DNA of 64,000 bases from Postechiella sp039985655. Lineage in GTDB: Bacteria; Bacteroidota; Bacteroidia; Flavobacteriales; Flavobacteriaceae. This document shows, piece by piece, positions 44,156 through 52,889 of the stretch. Made by a program: the position numbers and the translations under genes. The notes beneath the pieces are model-generated. The model had not been told where the DNA came from, made no database searches, and saw only the letters and a list, made by a program, of their open reading frames with translations. The DNA is taken from NCBI GenBank assembly GCA_039985655.1, contig JBDWSF010000007.1:26905-90904 (forward strand). Direction: 5' to 3'. The number at the start of each line of letters is the position of its first letter. The first letter of the stretch is position 1.

Positions 44156-44241
44156 ATGAAATTCATTCGATTACCACTTTTAACTATTTCTGTTTTTCAA
44201 TATTTTTTATTTCTTGTAAAAACTCTAAAATTAATATTCTA
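44156..44241 (+). pseudogene. Frameshifted lipoprotein leader remnant
   Basis: An ATG at 44156 starts a hydrophobic leader (MKFIRLPLLTISVFQ). A one-base shift in the T-rich stretch that follows would connect it to FFISCKNSK, a normal lipobox. Without the shift the frame closes after about 28 codons. It looks like the start of a deleted lipoprotein gene such as a sulfatase or propeller enzyme. It is too short for identification. Confidence 0.35.
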
Positions 44242-44275
44242 AAAACTACTTGAAAAGTAATTTCCAAGTAGTTTT
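44242..44275. terminator. Bidirectional rho-independent terminator
   Basis: The perfect 11-bp stem AAAACTACTTG / CAAGTAGTTTT has a 12-base loop. A and T runs on both flanks allow termination of the forward operon and of the reverse 44318-46663 gene. Confidence 0.75.
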
Positions 44276-44317
44276 ATTCATTAATAAATCAGCATTATTA
44301 AGTTGTAATTTATAATG

Positions 44318-46663
44318 TTAATCAATCATTAGTTTTTTTATAACAATTGTTTCTCCATTACTAATTAACTCAATAAAATAGAGACCCGTTAAAAGGTTAT
44401 CAGTACTTACTTCGTATGATTTAAAATCTTTGCTTGTAATTGTTTTTTGAGAAATTACTGTTGAACCTGAAATATTTGAAATGCGTATTTCAAGATGCTT
44501 TCCTTCTAAAGTAGAATTGTAGTTTAAATAGAAATTGTTTCCCGATTTTACAGGGTTAGGGTATATATTTAAATCTTTTTCTGCATTAACCGATTCGTCT
44601 AAAACAGTTGTTTTGTTTTTTGAAGATGTTTTAGATGCTGTATTGGTATCTCTATTGGTAATAGTCCACTGAACAAAAGTTCCTCCCCATGAACTAGCTC
44701 CAACTGCAACAGCATCATTTGATAAAACATTTAACCTTGTGTTATGTCCTTTATTTTGTATAAAAAATTTATTGTTTCCGGTAGGGATTAATTTCCATTT
44801 TACCCAATCTCCTGAAAAAGAACCATCACCTAGTCTTACCGAGCTTTCATTAGATACTGCACTTGACATTCCTTGCAACCGCATTCCATTTGCTAAGCAT
44901 TGTATATAAACATAACCAGAACCAGCATCAATAAACTCCCAATATGTTCTAGAATTATTATCTGTTACACTAGTACTTATTACATCTGTATCTGCATTAT
45001 TACTTTTTAAACGTTGATTGGCACCAACATTATCTATATAATATGTTTGAGTTGTATTAGTATCTGTTTGGAAAAGATTATTATTTTTTAGAAAATTAGC
45101 CATTTCCCATAAACAATCTTCAAACTGTACACGTCCTGTATTAAAGAAAGCATGTGGTTCTCCCGGATATATTACTGTTCTTGCATTTCCTCCAGCATTA
45201 TTTATAGCTGCTTCAAATAGCGTACTTTGTGTATGATTAATGGTAGTATCATTATCACCATGTAAAAGTAATGTAGCCGGTGGGTTGTTTCTTAAATTAA
45301 AAATTGAAGAATTAGCAGCACAAGAAGGTACACAAAATTCATAAACAGAAGACCCTCCAAAAGGAAATGAGCTTCCTGGGTTTTGAGAAAAGTTATAAAT
45401 CCCATTAAAACCTACAAAAGCTTTGATGTCATCATGTTCTTGAGAAAAAAGAGACGCTAATGGTGTACCAGCAGACCCCCCACTTAAAAATATTTTATCT
45501 AAATCAAAATTATATGTACTTGCATTACTAATAGCCCATTGATAAGCAGATTCAATATCCTCTAAGGCTAGTGCAAACGTTCCATTAGAGCCAATAGTTC
45601 GATAAGCAATTTCTAAGGTAGCAATCCCTAATTCTTCTGCTAAATAATCACTATGCGGACTTACAGACGTGCTTGATTCGGCAGCTGTTCCACCAGACCA
45701 TCCACCACCATGGACCCATATGTGAACAGGTACTTTATTAGATCTATCTGTTGGTAAAGCTACTTGAAGCGGTATACTATGTGCGCCATTATTTCTAGTT
45801 ACTAGAGGTTCTATTCTAATTCTTTCTAGTCCAAAATCTTCTGGAGTATCAACAATAAATTCATATTCAACAGTATCAGAATTATATGTAATTCCAGCTT
45901 CAGATTCTATTGATGGATCTATACGTATTGTAATTAAATCACCTGCTGTCCAACTGGAGTTATGATTTACTGAAAGAGCAGTTGAGGATGATGAACTCCA
46001 AGAAATAGTATTATTAGCAAGTATTTTATTTATATATACATCAATATTGCTTGTTTCCTGTAAATTAACATCATCGTTAAATGTTAATGTTATACTTTCA
46101 TTAATGCCTAATTGCGTTGCATTATTTGCATTAGGACTATGACTGTCTACTTTAAAATTAGTAACAATATTTCTATCGGTAATTTTCCATTGAGAAAAGG
46201 CTGCACCCCAAGCTATATTTCCAAAAGAAATTTCAGAATTACTATTTACATTTAATCTAGTATTATGTCCTTTATTGTCTATAAACCAATTATCTCCTGT
46301 TTTTGTTAATATCCATTTAACCCAATCACCCGTAAAAGTTGCATCAGCTAAAACTATTGAGGTTTCGTTAAAAGCATTAGATAAACCTTGTAACCTTTTA
46401 CCGTTAGCAAAGCAGTCTATATATACATAACCATTTCCTGCATCTTTAAATTCCCAATAGCCTCTCCAACCTGTATCGGTTGTATTCGCCGTTATTGCAT
46501 CATTATCTGCGTTATTACTCTTTAAACGTTTATTATCTCCAACATTATCTATATAATATTCGCCACCTGCAATAAAAGTAGAAAGATCTTGTGCATGATT
46601 AGACGTAATAATAAAAACAAATAATAAAAAAGCATAGTTTAATTTGTGTGAATTTTTTTTCAT
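44318..46663 (-). CDS. T9SS-secreted esterase flanked by two ricin-type domains
   Basis: A 781-aa secreted protein. Signal peptide about 1-24; ricin-like beta-trefoil about 30-165; Big_5-type Ig-like domain about 170-275; alpha/beta-hydrolase about 285-520; a second ricin-like trefoil about 530-675; and a T9SS sorting domain about 700-781 (YPNP). HGGGWSGG and GGSAGTP (Ser397) are the oxyanion and nucleophile motifs, and HGDNDTT and GEPHAFF supply Asp and His. The Ig-like and hydrolase parts are closely related to the protein at 2052-5009, so the two share a core but have exchanged binding domains. The two trefoils resemble each other strongly and probably arose by duplication. Confidence 0.85.
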   Translation of the reverse strand: MKKNSHKLNYAFLLFVFIITSNHAQDLSTFIAGGEYYIDNVGDNKRLKSNNADNDAITANTTDTGWRGYWEFKDAGNGYVYIDCFANGKRLQGLSNAFNETSIVLADATFTGDWVKWILTKTGDNWFIDNKGHNTRLNVNSNSEISFGNIAWGAAFSQWKITDRNIVTNFKVDSHSPNANNATQLGINESITLTFNDDVNLQETSNIDVYINKILANNTISWSSSSSTALSVNHNSSWTAGDLITIRIDPSIESEAGITYNSDTVEYEFIVDTPEDFGLERIRIEPLVTRNNGAHSIPLQVALPTDRSNKVPVHIWVHGGGWSGGTAAESSTSVSPHSDYLAEELGIATLEIAYRTIGSNGTFALALEDIESAYQWAISNASTYNFDLDKIFLSGGSAGTPLASLFSQEHDDIKAFVGFNGIYNFSQNPGSSFPFGGSSVYEFCVPSCAANSSIFNLRNNPPATLLLHGDNDTTINHTQSTLFEAAINNAGGNARTVIYPGEPHAFFNTGRVQFEDCLWEMANFLKNNNLFQTDTNTTQTYYIDNVGANQRLKSNNADTDVISTSVTDNNSRTYWEFIDAGSGYVYIQCLANGMRLQGMSSAVSNESSVRLGDGSFSGDWVKWKLIPTGNNKFFIQNKGHNTRLNVLSNDAVAVGASSWGGTFVQWTITNRDTNTASKTSSKNKTTVLDESVNAEKDLNIYPNPVKSGNNFYLNYNSTLEGKHLEIRISNISGSTVISQKTITSKDFKSYEVSTDNLLTGLYFIELISNGETIVIKKLMID

Positions 46664-46846
46664 TTTTTTTTAGTTTTACATTAAATTAGTCGAACTAAGG
46701 TAAATAAATGAAAACCTTTTTTGTAGTAATTTTGTCTCAAAACTAGAGTGAAAATGTATATAAAAGGCTTAATTGTAAGGTGTTAATGCTATAGTGCTCC
46801 AATAACGTATTGCAGGCTTTTCAGATTTTAAAATTGATTCAAAATA

Positions 46847-46874
46847 AAAGTCCGATTCTTTCGAACCGGACTTT
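46847..46874 (-). terminator. Terminator downstream of 46918-48066
   Basis: The perfect 8-bp GC-containing stem AAAGTCCG / CGGACTTT is followed, on the reverse strand, by a T-rich run. It lies 44 bases beyond the stop codon of the reverse-strand gene. Confidence 0.75.
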
Positions 46875-46917
46875 CTATTATCAAATTATTTAAAATTTTT
46901 AAATAATTATTATTGTT

Positions 46918-48066
46918 TTAATTTTTTATGACTTTAGAAGTATCTAATACTAACCCATTTTCATCTATAGATTTTACTAAATAAATGCCACTTTTAAGAT
47001 TATTCATATCTGCACCATCTGTTATAGTTTGAGAAGATACTTTAGCACCTAAAATGTTATAAATTTCTACACTGTGAACATTTCTTGAAGAAAAATATAA
47101 ACGATCTTTAACAGGGTTAGGGTAAGTGTTAAAAATTTCTTTGGTTTGGCTATTGGTAGAAAGCGTACCTCCCCCAAAAAGAGTCGTAATATTAGCTTGT
47201 GATAAAGCTGTTTGGTAAACTTCAATATTATCCATTCTCATTTGTAAATCTGCAGTTCTTCCATCACCTCTTACACCATTGCTCGTAAACGCACCTGTTG
47301 TTGGATTTATATGTCTTGTTCCTGTGGATTTAACAGAATTTTGACCATTAAAACCTATATAAAACTTTCTATCAGTCCAATCTCCACTTGTTTGCGCTGA
47401 CTCTGAAAGAAGTCTCTCAACCCCCTCTACGTACATTCTGTATAGTTTATCAGTATCATTATAAGTTACAACTATTTCTCTATATGCTGGAGTTGCAGTT
47501 CCATAAACAAAACCACCAGTTGTCGATCCTATTCCAGAATTATCTCCAAAACCAGTAGTAAATCCACCGTTTCTTGCTGTTACTCTATCGTCTTTATAAG
47601 TACCACCATCGTTTCCTGTAATGGTAAATATTCCACAATCTGTACTTGTCATACGATGTCCAAAAACAGAAAGATTTAATCTTACACTATAACTGCTAGT
47701 TCCTAAAGCTGTTTCATCAATAATAACATGTCCTGTATAATCTGTTTGTAGTAATTTATTACCATCTACATCTTTAACTACATTATCAAATTGATTTCGT
47801 TGTGTAAATAATTCAGCATTTACAAGATCTCCTCCTTCTTCAATAAAATAATGTGAATTATTACCTATGAAGGCAACAATTGAATCACTAAAAACACCAG
47901 GTGTTTCTGGAGTTTCATAAAAATCTTGAGGGTTAATACTTGTAATTCCTGCGGGTAAATTGTTAAGTGGATCTGCTGCTTCAAAATTTACACTAGCTGA
48001 TGGTGTTTGAGAGAAAGCTAAAAAGCTAAAACATAAAAATACAAATGTTGAGTAATTTTTTTTCAT
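46918..48066 (-). CDS. Secreted LamG/concanavalin-like protein with T9SS domain
   Basis: A 382-aa protein without a recognisable catalytic motif. Signal peptide about 1-19; a beta-rich region about 30-300 resembling a LamG/concanavalin-A-like lectin or glucanase fold (MRMDNIEVYQTALSQANI is a typical LamG end); and a T9SS sorting domain about 310-382 (YPNP). It may bind the polysaccharide at the cell surface. An upstream site with GCAACA and ACCCC boxes (48146-48168) suggests it belongs to the same regulon. It stands alone between terminator-like structures. Confidence 0.7.
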   Translation of the reverse strand: MKKNYSTFVFLCFSFLAFSQTPSASVNFEAADPLNNLPAGITSINPQDFYETPETPGVFSDSIVAFIGNNSHYFIEEGGDLVNAELFTQRNQFDNVVKDVDGNKLLQTDYTGHVIIDETALGTSSYSVRLNLSVFGHRMTSTDCGIFTITGNDGGTYKDDRVTARNGGFTTGFGDNSGIGSTTGGFVYGTATPAYREIVVTYNDTDKLYRMYVEGVERLLSESAQTSGDWTDRKFYIGFNGQNSVKSTGTRHINPTTGAFTSNGVRGDGRTADLQMRMDNIEVYQTALSQANITTLFGGGTLSTNSQTKEIFNTYPNPVKDRLYFSSRNVHSVEIYNILGAKVSSQTITDGADMNNLKSGIYLVKSIDENGLVLDTSKVIKN

Positions 48067-48145
48067 TTTAATAAAATTTAAATATGATTAATTATATGGT
48101 ATTAAAATTACTTTATAAGAATGAATTTTTAGTATACAACGGTTT

Positions 48146-48168
48146 CATGTTTGGGGTAAAAATGTTGC
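48146..48168 (-). promoter_or_regulatory. Partial three-box operator before 46918-48066
   Basis: Read on the reverse strand, GCAACA starts at 48168 and ACCCC at 48157 (offset 11). The third box reads GAAAC from 48146 (offset 22) instead of GAGAA. No TAnnTTTG element is found at the distance seen in the strong copies. Confidence 0.45.
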
Positions 48169-48196
48169 TAACATGCTTTTAGAGTATTATATCTTA

Positions 48197-48460
48197 CTAA
48201 TAAATGATATTATTTGATTTTTCATCAAATTCAAGCGAGTAATTAGGATTTTTTTCAGTAGGGATATGAACTTTTGTTTTTAACCTCCAATTCTCTAATT
48301 TTTTGTATAGTTCTTTTGCTTTTTCAGGATGTGAATTTGTTAGGTTATTTTTTTACCTATATCATTATATAAATTATAAAGCTCTAATACGTCATCATCT
48401 TCAAAATAGTGTTGTAGTTTCCAGTGACCAGAAAAAACAACCAAGCCTCCTGGTCTTTAT
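48197..48460 (-). pseudogene. C-terminal fragment of a sulfatase, frameshifted
   Basis: Reading the reverse strand downstream of the HTCS gene gives FSGHWKLQHYFEDDD, then ELYNLYNDIGKK, and after a frame change NNLTNSHPEKAKELYKKLENW, ending in YSLEFD and a stop at 48197. This is the normal C-terminal end of an S1 sulfatase (GDWKL, LYNL-D-GE-NNLA). One A is missing in a run of seven A's, which puts a stop in frame, and everything upstream including CxPSR is gone. It is a decayed sixth sulfatase. Confidence 0.8.
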
Positions 48461-48473
48461 AAAGTGTAATTAT

Positions 48474-51400
48474 TTAGTTCAAATTTTTATGTTTTTTTAT
48501 ATACTCAGTAGGACTCATTCCGTATTCTTTTTGAAAACATTTACCAAAATATTTTTGATTATTAAAACCAGTCATATATGCTATTTCAGAAAGGTACAAT
48601 TCATTCTTTTTTAGTAGTTGTTCTGCTCGTTTTAATCTAATTTTTTTAATAAAGTTTACAGGTGTATCATTTAAAATAGCGTGAACTTTTCTATATAAAT
48701 TAGCTCTACTCATTCCTACTTCAGAAGCAAGATATTCTACACTTAACAAGTTATCATTCATAGAGTTTTCAATAATAGTTACCAATTTTCGAATAAATTT
48801 ATCGTCGTTTGAATCAATTACAATTTCTGAGGGTTCAGCAGTTATTACTTTACTATATTGTTCCTTAAGTTGTTTTCTACTTATTAATAAATTTTTAACC
48901 TTCCATTTTACAAATTCTAAACTAAATGGTTTTTCAATATAATCACTTGCGCCGAGACTTAAGCATTCAATTTTAGTTTCTTCAGAGTTTTTGGCAGTAA
49001 GCATAAATATGGGGGTATTGCTTATTTCAGGAGTGTTTTTAATATTTTTAAGCATCGATATGCCATCTTCTATTGGCATTAATATATCGCTAATAATAAG
49101 TTGTGGTTTCTCTTTTAAAACTGCTTGATATCCTTCTTTACCATTTGAAGCTTCTTTAACATGAAAATCGTTTTTCAATTCTTCTTTAACCATATCCCTT
49201 AAATCTTTATTGTCTTCTACAATTAAGATTTTTGGTTTATTGGATTTTGGTTTAGATTTTGCTTTATGAGCTTCAACTACTTCTTCTATAATCTGAAATT
49301 CAGAATTTTTAATAAAGTTCTTTTTTAAAGGTTCAGCTACTTCTATACGTTCTTCTTTGCTATACCTTTTTTTGTTAATAGGAAGATGAAAAGTGAATTT
49401 AGTAAATACATTTTCTTTACTTTCTACTTTAATAGTACCATGATGTCTCTCAATTAATTTGTGTACTAATTCCATTCCAATTCCAGTTCCAGGAATAGTA
49501 TTGCGATGTGTTTGTGTTGCTTGGTAATATCTATCAAAAACAAATGGTAAATCTTTCTCAGGTATGCCAATACCATTATCTTTAATACAGCATTTTATAT
49601 AGGTTCCTTTTTCAAATCTTGAAGCTTTTGAGTCTTTTTCACTAATTGTTATTGATGTTAAATAAAGGCTTATTTCTCCATGTTCTGATGTGTACTTAAA
49701 TGCATTAGAGAGAAGGTTAAAAAGTATCTTTTCTAAGATATCTACATCATACCAGCCTCTAATTTCTTTTTCTACTGAAATGAATTCATATTTAATATTA
49801 TAAATTTTTGCGAAATCATTAAATGCATTTTTAATAATCTCAAGATCTTTTACAATATTATTTTTAGATATCCTTAATTTGAGCTTGCCTTCTTCAAATT
49901 TACGGATGTCCATTATCTGATTTATTAACCTACGCATCCTAAGGGTATTGTTGTAAATACGTTGTGAGGTTAATGGACTTAATGTGAAATTCTTTTCTTT
50001 TATTACTTTTTCAATCGTTCCGAAAATTAATGAAAGTGGTGTTCTTAGTTCATGCGAAATATCGGTGAAGAACACCATTTTCATTCTGTTATGTTCGTTG
50101 TCTTTTTCTCTACTTATAGTTTCTTTTACTAAATTCTTTTTTAGACCATACCATCTTCTAATTAGTGCAATACTTATAAAAAATAGAATGGCTATTAATA
50201 TGCAATAAGTAAAAATAGCTCCGTAACTTTTCCAAAAAGGTGGTTTTATTGTGAATTTTAGTTCTGTTGACGTCTCATTCCAAACTCCATCACTACTAGA
50301 ACTTTTTACTTTAAATATATAGTTGCCAGGAGATAGGTCGTTGTAATTTGCATTTCTATTTGATGCATTAGTATAAATCCAATAATTATTTAAACCTTCT
50401 AATTTATATGCATATTCATTTTTAATTGGTGCTGTAAGGTCTAATGAAGAGAAGTTAACAACAATATTGTTTTGATTATAAGGTAAAACTATAGCGTTTT
50501 CAGTATTAATATTGATACTGCTTGACGCGCTTAATTCTGAATTTGTTTGGTCAGCTTTTGTTGCTCCGAGTGTAATGAAACTAGTAATTACTGTTTCAGG
50601 AATTTTTGTGTTTTGAGAAAACTTATCTGTTAAAACAGTATAAAAACCTTCGGGGCATCCAAAGTAGATATTATTCTTTTCTGTATCAGATGAGCTTGAA
50701 TTATATACAAACTCATTTTCTTCAATACCATCCTCAAAACCAAAATTTCTAAATTTTTCATTTTTTAAATCAAAACGAATCAAGCCATCTTGTGTACTTA
50801 ACCATAAGTTACCTTTTTTGTCTTCCTCAATCGATGAAATGATATTTGACATTAATCCGTTTGACTTACTAAAATGTTTAAATTTATCCGATTTTTTAAG
50901 ATATAAATTTAATCCGCCACCTCTAGTTCCTATCCAAATGTTTTGTTGATGATCTTCATGTAAACTTAAAATAGCGTTAGATGTTAAGCCTTTTTCTATA
51001 GATGGGGAATATTTTTTTATAGATTCATTATTAAAGTCAATTTTAAAGAGTCCTTCGCCTCTCGTGCCAACCCATAATTCATTGTTTTTTGTAAATAGTA
51101 AAGCTGATGTGTGATTATTGGCTAACATAGCTTTAACTTCTTTCTTAAATTTTGATATTTCATTTTCTGAATTAACTATATCTACACCACCATTCCATAG
51201 ACCAACCCATGTCTCGTTTTTATTAATAACAACAATATCGGTTATTAAGTTTTTAAACTTTTTAATTTCTATTAATTCTAAATCTTTTTTGTTAGGCGTG
51301 TATTTTTCTGTACCATATAGAATATTCCCACTCACTAATATCAGCTTATCTTTTTCGAAGTTTTGAGAAACAAGACTAACATCATTAATACCAGTTTTAA

Positions 51401-52589
51401 TTTTGTAATATTTATTTAATTCTGGGTTATAGTTATATAAACCATCATTCATCCCAACAAGAATTGTATTTGATGAATAAGATAAAACACTTCTAGCTTT
51501 AGAATTATCATTATAACTACTTGTTTCTATCTTATTAAAATCAAAAATTGATGTTTTGTTTAAGTATTTGTTGATTCCTTTTAAAGAACTTATCCATAAG
51601 TTTCCAAAAGAGTCAAATATTGTGTTAGTGATATGATTGCTTTTTAAATTACCTGTTGACGATTCTTGTGAAAAATAAGCGAAACTATAATTATTGTCTT
51701 TTCTTGTAGCTTTAAATAAACCATCAGTTGTTCCTATCCATATATCATCGTTTATAGGGTCAAGTGTTAATGAAGTTGCAGATGAATTAGAAGAATAAGA
51801 ATTCATGAAATTTGGGTAGCTCTCTAAAATTTCAACTTTAAAGTCCATTTTATTATAACCTAGAATAAAAAGACCTTTAGTTGTAAGGGTTATTATTTTA
51901 TTATTTTCATATAGCTTTATAGATTTAATGTTTTCTTTAAAGTTGCTTTGAATATATTCTTTTTTGTCATTTAAGATAAAAATTCCTTTTGGTGTACCTA
52001 ACCAATGTCTTCTAAAATTATCTTCAACAAAAGAATTAATTTGTCTTTCAATCCTGATTAAATTAGAGTCGTTTTCATAATTGAATTTGGTATCAAAATT
52101 AATTTCATCAAATTCTATATTTGGTTCAATTTTAACTAATCCCGTATATCTTAAGTTGGCCCAAATATTTCCATTAGAAGATTTATGGAGTACAGTTGAT
52201 GTGATGTTTTTGTAAAAACCTTTGAACTTCTTTTCTTTTCTATTAAAATGAATTAAGTAACTTTCACTTCCAATCCATAAATTTTTATTGTCATCTTCGA
52301 TAATGGAGTTAATACCATTATTAGGAATTGAGTGTGGATTAAAAACGTCTAGTTGATACGATGTTAAATTATTTCCATCGTAACTGTATAATCCATTATT
52401 GCTACCTATCCATAGATACCCAAAACTATCTACAAATAATGTGTTAACGTTTTTGTTAAAAGGGATACCTTGTATTTCTAAGTCATGAAAATAAGTTTTT
52501 GAGGATTGTGAAAAACTTATTGCAAAACTAAAAATAAAAAGAAAAACCCAAATGTATTTTGATCTATTAGTTTTTTTTAGAAAGTACAC
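48474..52589 (-). CDS. Hybrid two-component system regulator (HTCS)
   Basis: A 1371-aa one-protein two-component system, normal length for Bacteroidota HTCS. Signal peptide about 1-28; periplasmic sensor of two seven-bladed Reg_prop propellers about 35-690 and a Y_Y_Y domain about 730-790; one membrane segment near 800-822; HisKA with His846 in SHELRTPLSL; HATPase about 950-1080 (NGIGIP, GTGIGMELV); receiver about 1120-1235 with Asp1168 in SDILMP; and an AraC-type DNA-binding domain about 1270-1368. It starts at GTG 52589, the only plausible start after an in-frame stop. It probably senses an oligosaccharide from the target polysaccharide and activates the locus. Partial copies of the three-box motif upstream suggest autoregulation. 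Confidence 0.93.
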   Translation of the reverse strand: MYFLKKTNRSKYIWVFLFIFSFAISFSQSSKTYFHDLEIQGIPFNKNVNTLFVDSFGYLWIGSNNGLYSYDGNNLTSYQLDVFNPHSIPNNGINSIIEDDNKNLWIGSESYLIHFNRKEKKFKGFYKNITSTVLHKSSNGNIWANLRYTGLVKIEPNIEFDEINFDTKFNYENDSNLIRIERQINSFVEDNFRRHWLGTPKGIFILNDKKEYIQSNFKENIKSIKLYENNKIITLTTKGLFILGYNKMDFKVEILESYPNFMNSYSSNSSATSLTLDPINDDIWIGTTDGLFKATRKDNNYSFAYFSQESSTGNLKSNHITNTIFDSFGNLWISSLKGINKYLNKTSIFDFNKIETSSYNDNSKARSVLSYSSNTILVGMNDGLYNYNPELNKYYKIKTGINDVSLVSQNFEKDKLILVSGNILYGTEKYTPNKKDLELIEIKKFKNLITDIVVINKNETWVGLWNGGVDIVNSENEISKFKKEVKAMLANNHTSALLFTKNNELWVGTRGEGLFKIDFNNESIKKYSPSIEKGLTSNAILSLHEDHQQNIWIGTRGGGLNLYLKKSDKFKHFSKSNGLMSNIISSIEEDKKGNLWLSTQDGLIRFDLKNEKFRNFGFEDGIEENEFVYNSSSSDTEKNNIYFGCPEGFYTVLTDKFSQNTKIPETVITSFITLGATKADQTNSELSASSSININTENAIVLPYNQNNIVVNFSSLDLTAPIKNEYAYKLEGLNNYWIYTNASNRNANYNDLSPGNYIFKVKSSSSDGVWNETSTELKFTIKPPFWKSYGAIFTYCILIAILFFISIALIRRWYGLKKNLVKETISREKDNEHNRMKMVFFTDISHELRTPLSLIFGTIEKVIKEKNFTLSPLTSQRIYNNTLRMRRLINQIMDIRKFEEGKLKLRISKNNIVKDLEIIKNAFNDFAKIYNIKYEFISVEKEIRGWYDVDILEKILFNLLSNAFKYTSEHGEISLYLTSITISEKDSKASRFEKGTYIKCCIKDNGIGIPEKDLPFVFDRYYQATQTHRNTIPGTGIGMELVHKLIERHHGTIKVESKENVFTKFTFHLPINKKRYSKEERIEVAEPLKKNFIKNSEFQIIEEVVEAHKAKSKPKSNKPKILIVEDNKDLRDMVKEELKNDFHVKEASNGKEGYQAVLKEKPQLIISDILMPIEDGISMLKNIKNTPEISNTPIFMLTAKNSEETKIECLSLGASDYIEKPFSLEFVKWKVKNLLISRKQLKEQYSKVITAEPSEIVIDSNDDKFIRKLVTIIENSMNDNLLSVEYLASEVGMSRANLYRKVHAILNDTPVNFIKKIRLKRAEQLLKKNELYLSEIAYMTGFNNQKYFGKCFQKEYGMSPTEYIKKHKNLN

Positions 52590-52734
52590 GCGTATTGTTA
52601 TTTAGTTATGTTGGTACAATATCTTCTTGGTAAATATCTGAAAAACATTATTATAAAAATAATGTCACAGAGACTGTTCTACAATATCCAATATTTTAAA
52701 GGGGGATCATAATTTATCAAGAATAAACATGTTG

Positions 52735-52757
52735 TTTGTTGGGGGTAGTAATGTTGC
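52735..52757 (-). promoter_or_regulatory. Partial three-box operator before the HTCS gene
   Basis: On the reverse strand GCAACA starts at 52757 and ACCCC at 52746 (offset 11). The third box position reads ACAAC, so only two of three boxes match. It may allow the HTCS to act on its own promoter, possibly with lower affinity. Confidence 0.45.
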
Positions 52758-52790
52758 GTGGTGAGAGAATTTTACTATTTTTACCCTGTT

Positions 52791-52846
52791 GCAACATATA
52801 TAGGTGCTAAATGAGAATTATAGACTTGTTAATGTTTGTAGTTTTG
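52791..52846 (+). promoter_or_regulatory. Three-box operator plus -7 element, copy 5
   Basis: GCAACA starts at 52791 and GAGAA at 52813 (22 bases). The middle box is degenerate (AGGTG from 52802). TAGTTTTG, a perfect TAnnTTTG, starts at 52839, 26 bases after GAGAA. The sulfatase ATG follows 44 bases later. Confidence 0.68.
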
Positions 52847-52889
52847 ATTTTGTTGTAAAATGGTTTACTGCGCTTATAAAAATAAATAA

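Larger units (their letters stand above)
44009..44317. other. Convergent intergenic region
   Basis: The region lies between the convergent genes 41711-44008 and 44318-46663. It contains a broken lipoprotein leader (44156-44241) and a hairpin usable as a terminator from both sides (44242-44275). Nothing else is recognised. Confidence 0.55.
52590..52889. other. Divergent control region between HTCS and sulfatase
   Basis: No gene is present. Two oppositely oriented operator copies face away from each other, a two-box reverse copy at 52735-52757 towards the HTCS and a three-box forward copy with -7 element at 52791-52846 towards the sulfatase. The first boxes of the two copies are 33 bases apart. 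Confidence 0.6.

Noticed and set aside
48303..48614. 103-codon forward open frame
   Set aside because: It is antisense to both the sulfatase remnant and the C-terminus of the HTCS, which explain the sequence better.
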